Assembly (NCBI GenBank): GCA_949372955.1 | Contig: CASIAX010000004.1 | Span: 28,471 to 92,470, forward strand | DNA length: 64,000 bases | Direction of reading: 5' to 3' | Source of the DNA: SGZJ01 sp949372955 | Lineage (GTDB): Bacteria; Bacteroidota; Bacteroidia; Flavobacteriales; Flavobacteriaceae | Translations under genes and position numbers: made by a program | Notes under the pieces: model-generated | Databases searched by the model: none | Told to the model about the DNA's origin: nothing | Seen by the model: only the letters and a program-made list of their open reading frames with translations | Shown here: positions 17,301-26,131 of the stretch, piece by piece | Layout of the letters: each line of letters opens with the position of its first letter | How positions within the stretch are numbered: the first letter of the stretch is position 1

Positions 17301-19427
17301 ATGGCAAGAGATTTAAGATATACAAGAAATATTGGTATTGCTGCACACATTGATGCTGGTAAGACTACTACTACAGAAAGAATTCTATACTATACAGGTG
17401 TTTCTCATAAAATTGGAGAAGTTCATGATGGAGCTGCTACAATGGATTGGATGGAACAAGAGCAAGAAAGAGGTATTACCATTACATCTGCTGCTACAAC
17501 TTGTAACTGGGAATTTCCTACAGAAAACGGTAAGGCCGTTGATGAGACAAATGGGTACCATTTTAATATTATAGATACTCCTGGCCACGTTGATTTCACT
17601 GTTGAAGTTAACAGATCGTTAAGAGTTTTAGATGGTTTAGTATTTTTATTTAGTGCTGTTGATGGTGTTGAGCCACAATCAGAAACTAACTGGAGACTAG
17701 CTGATAATTATAAAGTTCCAAGAATTGGGTTTGTTAATAAAATGGACAGACAAGGTTCTAACTTCATGGGTGTTTGTCAGCAAGTAAAAGATATGCTTGG
17801 ATCAAATGCTGTTCCTATTGTTTTAAATATAGGTGATGAAGATGATTTTAAAGGAATTGTAGATTTAATTAAAAATAGAGCAATTATCTGGCATGAAGAT
17901 AATCAGGGTGCAACTTATGATGTTGTAGATATTCCAGAAGATCTTAAAGCAGAAGCAAAAAAATATAGAGCCCTACTTATCGAAGAAGTTGCAGGCTATG
18001 ATGAAAATCTTCTTGAAAAATTCATGGAAGATGAAGACTCTATCACTGAAGATGAAGTACATGCAGCTCTAAGAGCGGCAGTTATGGATATGTCAATTAT
18101 TCCAATGGTCTGTGGATCTGCTTTCAAAAATAAAGGTGTACAGTTTTTACTTGATGCTGTTTGTAGGTATTTACCTGCTCCAACAGATAAAGAAGCAATT
18201 ATTGGTATTGACCCTAAAACAGACTTAGAAACAACTAGAAAACCAGATGTTAAAGAGCCATTTGCTGCTTTAGCATTTAAAATTGCAACCGATCCTTTTG
18301 TTGGTCGTTTGGCTTTTTTCCGTGTTTACTCTGGTAGATTAGAAGCCGGATCTTATATTTTAAATAATAGATCTGGAAAAAAAGAAAGAATTTCACGTAT
18401 TTATCAAATGCACTCGAATAAGCAAAATGCTATTGATTACATTGAAGCTGGAGATATTGGTGCTGCCGTAGGTTTTAAAGATATTAAAACTGGTGATACG
18501 ATGTCGAATGAGAAAAATCCAGTTGTATTAGAGTCAATGGATTTCCCTGACCCTGTAATTGGTATAGCTGTAGAGCCGAAAACCAAAGCTGATGTTGATA
18601 AACTAGGTATGGCGCTTTCAAAACTTGCCGAAGAAGATCCAACTTTTACTGTTAGGTCTGATGAAGCTTCAGGTCAAACTATTATTTCTGGTATGGGTGA
18701 ACTTCACTTAGATATTATATGTGATAGATTAAGAAGAGAATTTAAAGTTGAGGTTAATCAAGGTCAACCTCAAGTAGAGTATAAAGAAGCTATTACTAGA
18801 GTTGCAGAACACAGAGAAGTGTACAAAAAACAATCTGGTGGTAGAGGTAAGTTTGCAGATATAGTATTTACTCTTGAACCTGCTGAAGAAGGTAAGACAG
18901 GTTTAGAATTTGTATCTTCAATCAAAGGTGGTAATGTTCCTAAAGAATTTGTTCCATCTGTTGAAAAAGGATTTAAACAAGCAATGATTAACGGTCCTTT
19001 AGCCGGTTATGAAGTTGATGCTATGAAAGTAACACTTAGAGATGGTTCTTACCATGATGTTGATTCCGATCAACTTTCATTTGAGCTAGCTGCAAAGTTA
19101 GGTTTTAAAAATGCTTCGAAAGCTGCAAAAGCTGTGATCATGGAACCTATTATGAAATTAGAAGTTATTACACCTGAGGCAAACATGGGTGATATAGTTG
19201 GAGATTTAAATAGGAGAAGAGGTCAGGTAAGTGATATGGGTGATAGAGCTGGTGCAAAAACTGTAAAAGCTACTGTTCCACTTTCAGAGATGTTTGGTTA
19301 TGTTACCACATTAAGAACACTTTCGTCAGGTAGAGCAACATCAACAATGGAATTTTCGCATTATGCGGAAACTCCGTCAAGTATTTCAGAACAAGTCATT
19401 AAAGAAGCTAGGGGAACTGAAGCATAA
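17301..19427 (+). CDS. fusA: translation elongation factor G
   Basis: A 708-residue EF-G, full length. GTPase motifs are G1 AHIDAGKTTT (residues 17-26), G2 region RGITITSAATT, G3 DTPGHVDF and G4 NKMD. Domains II-V follow, including the domain IV QSGGRGKFADI region. It drives tRNA-mRNA translocation on the ribosome. It follows rpsG by 6 bases and precedes rpsJ. The gene tufA, which follows fusA in many bacteria, is absent here, as is common in Bacteroidota. Confidence 0.98.
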   Translation: MARDLRYTRNIGIAAHIDAGKTTTTERILYYTGVSHKIGEVHDGAATMDWMEQEQERGITITSAATTCNWEFPTENGKAVDETNGYHFNIIDTPGHVDFTVEVNRSLRVLDGLVFLFSAVDGVEPQSETNWRLADNYKVPRIGFVNKMDRQGSNFMGVCQQVKDMLGSNAVPIVLNIGDEDDFKGIVDLIKNRAIIWHEDNQGATYDVVDIPEDLKAEAKKYRALLIEEVAGYDENLLEKFMEDEDSITEDEVHAALRAAVMDMSIIPMVCGSAFKNKGVQFLLDAVCRYLPAPTDKEAIIGIDPKTDLETTRKPDVKEPFAALAFKIATDPFVGRLAFFRVYSGRLEAGSYILNNRSGKKERISRIYQMHSNKQNAIDYIEAGDIGAAVGFKDIKTGDTMSNEKNPVVLESMDFPDPVIGIAVEPKTKADVDKLGMALSKLAEEDPTFTVRSDEASGQTIISGMGELHLDIICDRLRREFKVEVNQGQPQVEYKEAITRVAEHREVYKKQSGGRGKFADIVFTLEPAEEGKTGLEFVSSIKGGNVPKEFVPSVEKGFKQAMINGPLAGYEVDAMKVTLRDGSYHDVDSDQLSFELAAKLGFKNASKAAKAVIMEPIMKLEVITPEANMGDIVGDLNRRRGQVSDMGDRAGAKTVKATVPLSEMFGYVTTLRTLSSGRATSTMEFSHYAETPSSISEQVIKEARGTEA

Positions 19428-19437
19428 TATATAAACT

Positions 19438-19743
19438 ATGAGTCAAAAAATTAGAATCAAATTAAAATCTTACGATCACAATTTAGTAGATAACTCTGCT
19501 GAAAAGATCGTTAAAACAGTAAAAAGCACTGGCGCAGTAGTAACAGGACCAATTCCTTTACCTACGCACAAAAAATTATTTACTGTACTACGTTCTCCAC
19601 ACGTTAATAAAAAAGCTAGAGAGCAATTTCAATTAAGCTCTTATAAAAGATTACTTGATATTTATAGCTCTTCATCAAAAACTATTGATGCATTAATGAA
19701 GTTAGAATTACCAAGTGGAGTAGAAGTAGAGATTAAAGTATAA
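19438..19743 (+). CDS. rpsJ: 30S ribosomal protein S10
   Basis: A 101-residue S10 of normal size, with the conserved IRIKLKSYDHNLVD start, the loop GPIPLPTHKKLFTVLRSPHVNKKAREQF and the end LPSGVEVEIKV. It is part of the small-subunit head and, with NusB, of antitermination complexes in other bacteria. It joins the str genes to the S10 genes. It is followed by an unusually long structured spacer before rplC. Confidence 0.98.
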   Translation: MSQKIRIKLKSYDHNLVDNSAEKIVKTVKSTGAVVTGPIPLPTHKKLFTVLRSPHVNKKAREQFQLSSYKRLLDIYSSSSKTIDALMKLELPSGVEVEIKV

Positions 19744-19881
19744 TTAACATTAATCGAAATTTATTTCGATAACATGTCTGGAGCGTTTCGCGAAGGAAAA
19801 ACGGAAAAAAATACATTCAAGGGTTGAATTTATTTTGGCCCTTAATTTTTAATAATAATAATAACAATAAATAAATAAAAT
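19744..19881 (+). promoter_or_regulatory. structured rpsJ-rplC spacer, possible ribosomal-protein leader/attenuator
   Basis: A 138-base gap inside an operon whose gaps are otherwise mostly 2-30 bases. It holds a perfect hairpin (ATCGAAA 19753-19759 / TTTCGAT 19764-19770), a possible second stem (CGTTT 19784-19788 / AAACG 19799-19803), and a third, AAGGG 19819-19823 / CCCTT 19839-19843, followed by AATTTTT, which resembles a weak intrinsic terminator. A feedback leader (L4 does this in the E. coli S10 operon) is inferred from position and structure only. Confidence 0.45.
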
Positions 19882-20499
19882 ATGTCTGGGTTAATTGGAA
19901 AAAAAATAGGAATGACCAGTATTTTTGACGACAATGGAAAGAACATTCCTTGTACTGTCATTCAGGTCGGACCTTGTATTGTTACCCAAGTCAGAACTAA
20001 AGAAGTAGATGGCTATGAAGCCCTTCAACTTGGTTTCGATGACAAGACTGAAAAAAATTCTACGAAAGCTCAAATTGGGCATTCAAAGAAGGCTGGTTCA
20101 TCTGTCAAAAGAAAAGTTGTTGAATTTCAAGGTTTTGATGAGGAGTACAAATTAGGAGATAGTATAAGTGTTGATCACTTTACTGAAGGTGAATTTGTTG
20201 ATGTTTCTGGCACCTCAAAAGGTAAAGGATTTCAAGGTGTTGTAAAAAGACACGGATTTGCTGGTGTAGGTCAAGCTACTCACGGTCAACATAATAGATT
20301 AAGAGCGCCAGGTTCTATTGGAGCAGCTTCTTATCCTGCAAGAGTATTCAAGGGTATGAAAATGGCAGGTAGAATGGGTGGAGAAACAATTAAGGTTCAA
20401 AATTTAAGAGTTTATAAAGTAGTTTTAGACAAAAATCTTTTAGTAGTAAAAGGTTGTGTTCCAGGACATAATAATTCTTACGTAACAATTCAGAAATAA
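19882..20499 (+). CDS. rplC: 50S ribosomal protein L3
   Basis: A 205-residue L3 whose extended loop reaches towards the peptidyl-transferase centre. Diagnostic parts are the start GLIGKKIGMTSIFDDNG and the block GHGQHNRLRAPGSIGAASYPARVFKGMKMAGRMGG. The stop codon overlaps the rplD start (TAATG), implying translational coupling. The preceding 138-base structured gap suggests that control of the S10 segment could act at this gene. Confidence 0.98.
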   Translation: MSGLIGKKIGMTSIFDDNGKNIPCTVIQVGPCIVTQVRTKEVDGYEALQLGFDDKTEKNSTKAQIGHSKKAGSSVKRKVVEFQGFDEEYKLGDSISVDHFTEGEFVDVSGTSKGKGFQGVVKRHGFAGVGQATHGQHNRLRAPGSIGAASYPARVFKGMKMAGRMGGETIKVQNLRVYKVVLDKNLLVVKGCVPGHNNSYVTIQK

Positions 20500-21128
20500 T
20501 GAAAATAGCTGTAGTAGATTATAAAGGAAAAGATACAGGTAGAAAGGTAGACCTTTCTAAAGATGTATACGGTATTGAGCCACACAATCACTCTTTGTAC
20601 TTGGATGTTAAGCAATATTTAGCTAATCAACGTCAAGGTACGCATAAAGCTAAAGAAAGAGCTGATATTACAGGTTCTACAAGAAAGATAAAGAAACAAA
20701 AAGGTACTGGTACTGCAAGAGCAGGTAGTATTAAGTCAGGTGTTTTTAGAGGTGGGGGTAGAATGTTTGGCCCAAGACCAAGAGATTATAGATTTAAGCT
20801 TAATAAAAACTTAAAGCGATTGGCTAGAAAAACCGCTTTAACATTAAAGGCAACTAGCAAGTCAATCACAGTAGTGGAAGATTTTGATTTTGAGACTATT
20901 AAAACAAAAAACTTCACCTCTGTTTTAAAGGCTCTTAATTTAGAAAGTAAAAAATCTTTATTTGTCTTTGGCGCTTCGAATAATAATGTATATTTGTCAT
21001 CGCGTAATTTAAAAGGCTCTGAAGTTATAACATACTCGGAATTAAGTACTTACAAATTATTAAATGCTGACCAATTAGTATTAGCAGAAAGCGCATTAGA
21101 AGGAATTGAATTAAATTTAAGTAAATAA
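20499..21128 (+). CDS. rplD: 50S ribosomal protein L4
   Basis: A 209-residue L4. The central loop KKQKGTGTARAGSIKSGVFRGGGRMFGPRPRDY lines the nascent-peptide exit tunnel and is where macrolide-resistance changes occur in other bacteria; it looks intact. In E. coli L4 is the repressor of the S10 operon, which makes the structured spacer before rplC noteworthy. The start overlaps the rplC stop by one base. Confidence 0.98.
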   Translation: MKIAVVDYKGKDTGRKVDLSKDVYGIEPHNHSLYLDVKQYLANQRQGTHKAKERADITGSTRKIKKQKGTGTARAGSIKSGVFRGGGRMFGPRPRDYRFKLNKNLKRLARKTALTLKATSKSITVVEDFDFETIKTKNFTSVLKALNLESKKSLFVFGASNNNVYLSSRNLKGSEVITYSELSTYKLLNADQLVLAESALEGIELNLSK

Positions 21129-21135
21129 GTAAGAT

Positions 21136-21426
21136 ATGAATATCTTGATTAAACCAATTATAACTGAAAAAGCTACTAACGATAGTGAATTAAACAATCG
21201 TTATACTTTTCAAGTTAACGTTAAGTCGAATAAAGTAGAAATTAAAAAAGCTGTTGAAAAAGCTTATGGAGTTTCTGTAGAAAAAGTTCGTACTATAAAT
21301 GTCCGTCCAGATAGGAGTACCCGTCATACGAAAGCAGGTATTCAAAATGGTAAAACAAATGCTGTTAAAAAGGCAATTGTACAACTGGCGGAAGGTGAGT
21401 CTATAGATTTGTATGCTAACATGTAA
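21136..21426 (+). CDS. rplW: 50S ribosomal protein L23
   Basis: A 96-residue L23, a tunnel-exit protein that docks the signal recognition particle and trigger factor. Recognised by the start ILIKPIITEKAT and the mid-block VNVKSNKVEIKKAVEKAYGV leading to a basic loop. The length is normal. It lies 7 bases after rplD and 10 before rplB. Confidence 0.98.
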   Translation: MNILIKPIITEKATNDSELNNRYTFQVNVKSNKVEIKKAVEKAYGVSVEKVRTINVRPDRSTRHTKAGIQNGKTNAVKKAIVQLAEGESIDLYANM

Positions 21427-21436
21427 TTAAAAAGAA

Positions 21437-22261
21437 ATGTCAGTAAGAAAATTAAAACCAATAACACCAGGACAACGATTTAGAGTAGTCAATGGATATG
21501 ATGCCATAACTACTGATAAGCCGGAAAAAAGTTTACTTCTCCCGAAAAAAAGATCTGGAGGAAGAAATAGTCAAGGTAAAATGACCATGCGTTATAAAGG
21601 TGGTGGTCATAAGAAAAGATATAGAGTAATTGATTTTAAAAGAGATAAGTCTGGAATTCCAGCTGAAGTTAAATCAATTGAATATGATCCTAATAGAACT
21701 GCATTTATTGCTCTTTTAAACTATCAAGATGGTGAAAAGAGATATATGATTGCACACAACGGATTAAAAGTTGGACAAAATGTTGTGTCTGGAGATAATG
21801 TTGCCCCTGAAATAGGAAACTGTATGCCTTTGGCTAATATTCCATTAGGGACGATTATTTCTTGTATTGAATTAAGGCCTGGTCAAGGAGCTATTATGGC
21901 TCGTAGTGCTGGTGCTTTTGCTCAATTAATGGCTAGAGATGGTAGATTTGCAACCGTTAAATTACCCTCTGGTGAAACTAGATTAATCTTAGAGACTTGT
22001 TCTGCAACTATTGGAGTAGTTTCTAATTCTGATCACCAATTATTGGTTTCTGGTAAAGCTGGTAGATCAAGATGGCTTGGAATAAGACCAAGAACTAGAC
22101 CTGTAGTTATGAACCCTGTCGATCACCCAATGGGTGGTGGTGAAGGTAAATCATCTGGTGGACATCCAAGATCAAGAAATGGTATTCCAGCAAAAGGTTA
22201 TAGAACTAGATCTAAAACTAAAGCAAGTAATAAATACATTATTGAACGTAGAAAGAAATAA
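21437..22261 (+). CDS. rplB: 50S ribosomal protein L2
   Basis: A 274-residue L2, required for subunit joining and peptidyl-transferase activity. The start VRKLKPITPGQR, the block KRSGGRNSQGKMTMRYKGGGHKKRYR and the C-terminal VMNPVDHPMGGGEGKSSGGHPRS, which carries the conserved His of the peptidyl-transferase region, are all present. Typical length and position. Confidence 0.98.
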   Translation: MSVRKLKPITPGQRFRVVNGYDAITTDKPEKSLLLPKKRSGGRNSQGKMTMRYKGGGHKKRYRVIDFKRDKSGIPAEVKSIEYDPNRTAFIALLNYQDGEKRYMIAHNGLKVGQNVVSGDNVAPEIGNCMPLANIPLGTIISCIELRPGQGAIMARSAGAFAQLMARDGRFATVKLPSGETRLILETCSATIGVVSNSDHQLLVSGKAGRSRWLGIRPRTRPVVMNPVDHPMGGGEGKSSGGHPRSRNGIPAKGYRTRSKTKASNKYIIERRKK

Positions 22262-22268
22262 TTAAGTT

Positions 22269-22547
22269 ATGTCAAGATCATTAAAAAAAGGACCATTCGT
22301 CCACTATAAGTTGGATAAAAAGGTCGCTAAAAATGTAGAAACTAACAAAAAAACTGTAATCAAAACTTGGTCTAGAGCTAGTATGATTACTCCAGATTTT
22401 GTTGGTCAAACTATAGCAGTACACAATGGACGTCAATTTATTCCAGTATATGTTACTGAAAATATGGTTGGTCATAAATTAGGTGAATTTTCTCCAACAA
22501 GATCTTTTAGAGGTCATATGGGGTCTAAAAATAAAGGTAAAAAATAA
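22269..22547 (+). CDS. rpsS: 30S ribosomal protein S19
   Basis: A 92-residue S19 that pairs with S13 in the small-subunit head and bridges to the large subunit. Recognised by the start MSRSLKKGPFV, the block KTWSRASMITPDFVGQTIAVHNG and the end LGEFSPTRSFRGH. The family's length is 91-93. It lies 7 bases after rplB and 4 before the chosen rplV start. Confidence 0.98.
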   Translation: MSRSLKKGPFVHYKLDKKVAKNVETNKKTVIKTWSRASMITPDFVGQTIAVHNGRQFIPVYVTENMVGHKLGEFSPTRSFRGHMGSKNKGKK

Positions 22548-22551
22548 AGAT

Positions 22552-22962
22552 ATGGGAAGTCGTAAAACTAAAATGGCGGAGACTATTAAGTCAGAGAAAA
22601 AGAAAGTTGCTTTTGCTAAGCTAAACAACTGTCCTACTTCACCTAGAAAAATGCGTTTAGTTGCTGATCTTGTAAGAGGTAAAATGGCTGATAGAGCATT
22701 AAACATATTAAGGTTTAGTCAAAAAGAGGCTTCTAGAAGATTAGAAAAATTACTTTTATCAGCTATATCTAACTGGGAAGCTAAAAACGAAGGTTTAAAT
22801 CTTGAAGAAGCTGAGCTTTATGTTTCTAGAATAACTGTAGATAGTGGTTCAATGCTTAAAAGATTAAGACCAGCTCCACAAGGTAGAGCTCATAGAATTA
22901 GAAAGAGATCTAATCACGTAACATTAGTGCTTGATTCTAAAAATAACACTCAAAGCATTTAA
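22552..22962 (+). CDS. rplV: 50S ribosomal protein L22
   Basis: A 136-residue L22 with a tunnel-lining beta-hairpin. I chose the ATG at 22552 (MGSRKTKMAETIK), because flavobacterial L22 usually starts with this kind of N-terminus and the start falls 4 bases after the rpsS stop; an in-frame start at 22483 would overlap rpsS by 65 bases. Conserved blocks are NNCPTSPRKMRLVADLVRG and the hairpin end RLRPAPQGRAHRIRKRSNHVT. Confidence 0.95.
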   Translation: MGSRKTKMAETIKSEKKKVAFAKLNNCPTSPRKMRLVADLVRGKMADRALNILRFSQKEASRRLEKLLLSAISNWEAKNEGLNLEEAELYVSRITVDSGSMLKRLRPAPQGRAHRIRKRSNHVTLVLDSKNNTQSI

Positions 22963-22965
22963 TAA

Positions 22966-23682
22966 ATGGGACAAAAGACAAATCCAATAGGAAATAGATT
23001 AGGAATTATTAGAGGCTGGGAATCTATGTGGTACGGTGGAAATGACTATGGTGATAAGATAGCTGAAGATGATAAAATTAGAAAATACATTTATGTAAGA
23101 CTTGCTAAGGCAAGTGTTTCTAGAGTTATAATTGAAAGAACTCTTAAAATTGTTACCGTTACTATAACAACTGCTAGACCAGGTATTATTATTGGTAAAG
23201 GTGGTCAAGAAGTTGATAAACTTAAAGAAGAATTAAAAAAGATATCTGGTAAAGAAGTTCAGTTGAATGTTTATGAAATCAAAAGACCTGAAGTAGATGC
23301 TTTTTTAGTTGCATCTAGTGTAGCTAGACAAATTGAAAACAGAATCTCTTACAAAAGAGCTATTAAAATGTCTATTGCGGCTGCAATGAGAATGAATGCA
23401 GAAGGAATTAAAATTCAAATTAGTGGTCGTTTAAATGGTGCTGAGATGGCTAGAAACGAACACTATAAAGATGGAAGAATTCCTTTATCCACTTTTAGAG
23501 CTGATATTGATTATGCACTAGTCGAAGCTCATACTACTTATGGTAGACTAGGAATAAAAGTTTGGATCATGAAAGGTGAAGTATATGGTAAAAGAGAATT
23601 ATCTCCTTTAGTTGGATTATCTAAAAATCAAGGTAAGCCAGGTAGCAGAAATGCGGGAAATAAATCAAGAAGAAGAAAATAA
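22966..23682 (+). CDS. rpsC: 30S ribosomal protein S3
   Basis: A 238-residue S3 at the mRNA entry site, contributing to helicase activity with S4. It contains the KH domain with ARPGIIIGKGGQEVDKLKEEL and the C-domain blocks QISGRLNGAEMAR and DYALVEAHTTYGRLGIKVWI. Its basic tail ends GNKSRRRK. It lies 3 bases after rplV. Length is typical for Bacteroidota. Confidence 0.98.
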   Translation: MGQKTNPIGNRLGIIRGWESMWYGGNDYGDKIAEDDKIRKYIYVRLAKASVSRVIIERTLKIVTVTITTARPGIIIGKGGQEVDKLKEELKKISGKEVQLNVYEIKRPEVDAFLVASSVARQIENRISYKRAIKMSIAAAMRMNAEGIKIQISGRLNGAEMARNEHYKDGRIPLSTFRADIDYALVEAHTTYGRLGIKVWIMKGEVYGKRELSPLVGLSKNQGKPGSRNAGNKSRRRK

Positions 23683-23698
23683 ATTATAATAAAAAGCA

Positions 23699-24118
23699 AT
23701 GTTACAACCTAAGAGAACAAAATATCGTAAAGTCCAAAAAGGAAGGATGAAAGGAAACTCCGGAAGAGGAACTATTCTTTCTAACGGAATGTTTGGAATA
23801 AAGTCGTTAGATTCTAACTTCTTGACTTCTAGGCAAATTGAAGCTGCTAGAATTGCCGCTACAAGATATATGAAAAGAGAAGGTCAATTGTGGATAAAAA
23901 TATTTCCAGATAAGCCGATAACTAAAAAACCTCTAGAGGTACGTATGGGTAAGGGTAAAGGTGCTGTAGAGTATTGGGCTGCTGTTGTAAAACCAGGTAG
24001 AATTTTATTCGAAGTTGGTGGTGTTCCTATAGATATTGCTAAGGAAGCATTAAGGCTAGCTGCTCAAAAATTACCAGTTAAAACTAGGTTTGTAATCGCA
24101 AGAGATCACGAAGCTTAA
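23699..24118 (+). CDS. rplP: 50S ribosomal protein L16
   Basis: A 139-residue L16, which positions tRNA at the A site. The start MLQPKRTKYRKVQKGRMKGN and the block VRMGKGKGAVEYWAAVVKPG are diagnostic. It lies 16 bases after rpsC and 11 before rpmC. Normal length. Confidence 0.98.
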   Translation: MLQPKRTKYRKVQKGRMKGNSGRGTILSNGMFGIKSLDSNFLTSRQIEAARIAATRYMKREGQLWIKIFPDKPITKKPLEVRMGKGKGAVEYWAAVVKPGRILFEVGGVPIDIAKEALRLAAQKLPVKTRFVIARDHEA

Positions 24119-24129
24119 TATTTATTAAA

Positions 24130-24321
24130 ATGAAACAAACAGAAGTATCAAAATTATCAAACGAAGAGCTAAGTGAAAAACTTGGGGAATCTAAAAAGAG
24201 CTATAGAGAGTTGAAAATGACTCATGCTATATCCCCTTTGGAAAACCCAATACAGCTTCGAGCATTAAGAAGAACTGTAGCTAGAATAGCGACGGAGATA
24301 ACTAAAAGAGAAATACAATAA
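24130..24321 (+). CDS. rpmC: 50S ribosomal protein L29
   Basis: A 63-residue coiled-coil L29 at the tunnel exit next to L23. The pattern VSKLSNEELSEKLGESKKSYRELK then NPIQLRALRRTVARIATEI is the usual two-helix hairpin. Present in the canonical place between rplP and rpsQ. Confidence 0.96.
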   Translation: MKQTEVSKLSNEELSEKLGESKKSYRELKMTHAISPLENPIQLRALRRTVARIATEITKREIQ

Positions 24322-24337
24322 ACTTATTCTATTGAAA

Positions 24338-24595
24338 ATGGAAAAAAGAAATTTAAGAAAAGAACGTGTAGGAGTTGTTACTAGTAACAAGATGGAGAAA
24401 TCTATTGTTGTTTCTGAGGTTAAAAAAATCAAGCATCCTATGTATGGTAAATTCGTGTTAAAGACTAAAAAGTATGTAGCACACGATGAAACAAACGATT
24501 GCAATATTGGAGATACTGTAAAGATCATGGAAACAAGACCTTTGAGTAAATCAAAATGTTGGAGATTAGTACAAATAATTGAAAGAGCTAAGTAA
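24338..24595 (+). CDS. rpsQ: 30S ribosomal protein S17
   Basis: An 85-residue S17, an OB-fold primary 16S binder. I place the start at the ATG at 24338 (MEKRNLRKERVGVV) because family members begin this way; an in-frame TTG two codons earlier is less likely. The block KYVAHDETNDCNIGDTVKIMETRPLSKSKCWRL is diagnostic. It ends 2 bases before rplN. Confidence 0.95.
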   Translation: MEKRNLRKERVGVVTSNKMEKSIVVSEVKKIKHPMYGKFVLKTKKYVAHDETNDCNIGDTVKIMETRPLSKSKCWRLVQIIERAK

Positions 24596-24597
24596 TT

Positions 24598-24966
24598 ATG
24601 TTACAACAAGAATCAAGATTAAAAGTAGCCGATAACACTGGAGCCAAGGAAGTTTTAACTATCCGAGTGCTTGGTGGAACAAAAAGAAGATATGCTTCTG
24701 TCGGAGATAAAATTGTAGTTTCAGTTAAAGCTGTAAGTCCTAACGGATCTGTGAAAAAAGGTGAAGTTTCAACTGCAGTTGTTATAAGAACACTTAAAGA
24801 AGTTAGAAGAGCTGATGGTACATACATCAGATTTGATGATAATGCTTGTGTTTTGTTAGACGCAGCTGGTGAAATGAAAGGAACAAGAGTATTTGGTCCT
24901 GTAGCAAGAGAATTAAGAGATAAGCAATTTATGAAAATTGTTTCTCTAGCACCTGAAGTATTATAA
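24598..24966 (+). CDS. rplN: 50S ribosomal protein L14
   Basis: A 122-residue L14, the standard length, at the interface that anti-association factors contact. Recognised by MLQQESRLKVADNTGAKE, VKAVSPNGSVKKGEVSTAVV and the end RDKQFMKIVSLAPEVL. It lies 2 bases after rpsQ. Confidence 0.98.
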   Translation: MLQQESRLKVADNTGAKEVLTIRVLGGTKRRYASVGDKIVVSVKAVSPNGSVKKGEVSTAVVIRTLKEVRRADGTYIRFDDNACVLLDAAGEMKGTRVFGPVARELRDKQFMKIVSLAPEVL

Positions 24967-24975
24967 TAAATTATT

Positions 24976-25287
24976 ATGAAAAAGATTAAAATTAAAACAG
25001 GAGATAACGTTAAGGTAATTACTGGAAATAGCAAAGGCTCTGAAGGTAAAGTGCTTAAGATAGTATCTGAAAAAAATAGGTTAATTGTTGAAGGTGTAAA
25101 TATGGTTAAAAAGCATATGAAGCCTAATGCTCAAAACCCACAAGGTGGAATAATTGAAAAAGAAGCTTTTATTCATGTTTCTAACGTCTCTTTGTTAACA
25201 CCGTCAGGTGAAACAACTAAAGTTGGCTATAGAATGGATGAAAATAAAAAAGTAAGATTTTCAAAAAAATCTAATGAAGTAATATAA
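24976..25287 (+). CDS. rplX: 50S ribosomal protein L24
   Basis: A 103-residue L24, an early assembly initiator on 23S rRNA. The KOW motif is near the start (IKTGDNVKVITGNSKGSEGKV), followed by GVNMVKKHMKP and the block GGIIEKEAFIHVSNV. It lies 9 bases after rplN and 2 before rplE. Confidence 0.97.
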   Translation: MKKIKIKTGDNVKVITGNSKGSEGKVLKIVSEKNRLIVEGVNMVKKHMKPNAQNPQGGIIEKEAFIHVSNVSLLTPSGETTKVGYRMDENKKVRFSKKSNEVI

Positions 25288-25289
25288 TT

Positions 25290-25841
25290 ATGAGTTACGT
25301 ACCAAGATTAAAACAAGAATACAACAATAAGGTTATAAGTAACCTTAAAGAGGAGTTTGGATATAAAAATGTTATGCAAGTCCCTAAGCTGAAGAAAATA
25401 GTTATTTCTAAAGGGGTAGGTGCTGCAGTATCTGACAAAAAGTTAATTGACTATGCGGTCGAAGAAATTACTAATATCTCGGGGCAAAAAGCTATCGCAA
25501 CTATTTCTAAAAAAGATGTTGCTACCTTTAAGTTAAGAAAAGGGATGCCTATTGGAGTTAAAGTGACTCTTAGAGGAGAGAAGATGTATGAGTTTTTAGA
25601 TAGATTAGTTACATCTGCACTTCCTAGAGTTAGAGACTTTAATGGTATTAAAGCTACAGGCTTTGATGGTAGAGGTAATTATAGTTTGGGTGTTGTAGAG
25701 CAAATTATTTTTCCAGAAATAAACATTGATAAGGTGAATAAAATTTCTGGGATGGATATAACATTTGTTACTAGCGCTGGTACAGACAAAGAAGCAAAAT
25801 CATTATTAACTGAATTAGGTTTACCATTTAAAAAAAATTAA
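25290..25841 (+). CDS. rplE: 50S ribosomal protein L5
   Basis: A 183-residue L5, part of the central protuberance and contacting 5S rRNA and P-site tRNA. Diagnostic blocks are MQVPKLKKIVISKGVGAA, FKLRKGMPIGVKVTLRG and FDGRGNYSLGVVEQIIFPEI. In the E. coli spc operon the S8 repressor binds near this gene; here the only clear structured gap lies further down, before rpsH. Confidence 0.98.
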   Translation: MSYVPRLKQEYNNKVISNLKEEFGYKNVMQVPKLKKIVISKGVGAAVSDKKLIDYAVEEITNISGQKAIATISKKDVATFKLRKGMPIGVKVTLRGEKMYEFLDRLVTSALPRVRDFNGIKATGFDGRGNYSLGVVEQIIFPEINIDKVNKISGMDITFVTSAGTDKEAKSLLTELGLPFKKN

Positions 25842-25844
25842 ACT

Positions 25845-26114
25845 ATGGCTAAAGAATCAATGAAAGCCCGTGAGGTAAAAAGAGCAAAAACGGTTGCTAA
25901 GTATGCTGAAAAAAGAAAGGCTTTAAAGGAAGCTGGTGATTTTGAAGGTTTACAGAAACTACCCAAAAATGCATCGCCAGTTAGAATGCACAATAGATGT
26001 AAACTTACAGGAAGACCAAAAGGATACATGAGAACCTTTGGTTTATCTAGAGTTATGTTTAGAGAAATGGCAAATAAAGGATTAATACCAGGTGTTAGAA
26101 AAGCCAGTTGGTAA
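25845..26114 (+). CDS. rpsN: 30S ribosomal protein S14 (zinc-free long form)
   Basis: An 89-residue S14 of the long type. It has the block RMHNRCKLTGRPKGYMRTFGLSR and the end GLIPGVRKASW. It has a single Cys, so the zinc-binding CxxC pairs of short S14 are absent and the protein does not need zinc. It starts 3 bases after rplE. Confidence 0.97.
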   Translation: MAKESMKAREVKRAKTVAKYAEKRKALKEAGDFEGLQKLPKNASPVRMHNRCKLTGRPKGYMRTFGLSRVMFREMANKGLIPGVRKASW

Positions 26115-26131
26115 TATATTAACTGATTAAA

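Noticed and set aside
24588..25034. 148-codon minus-strand frame across rplN and rplX
   Set aside because: Overlaps two ribosomal proteins with full family matches; mirror-image artefact.
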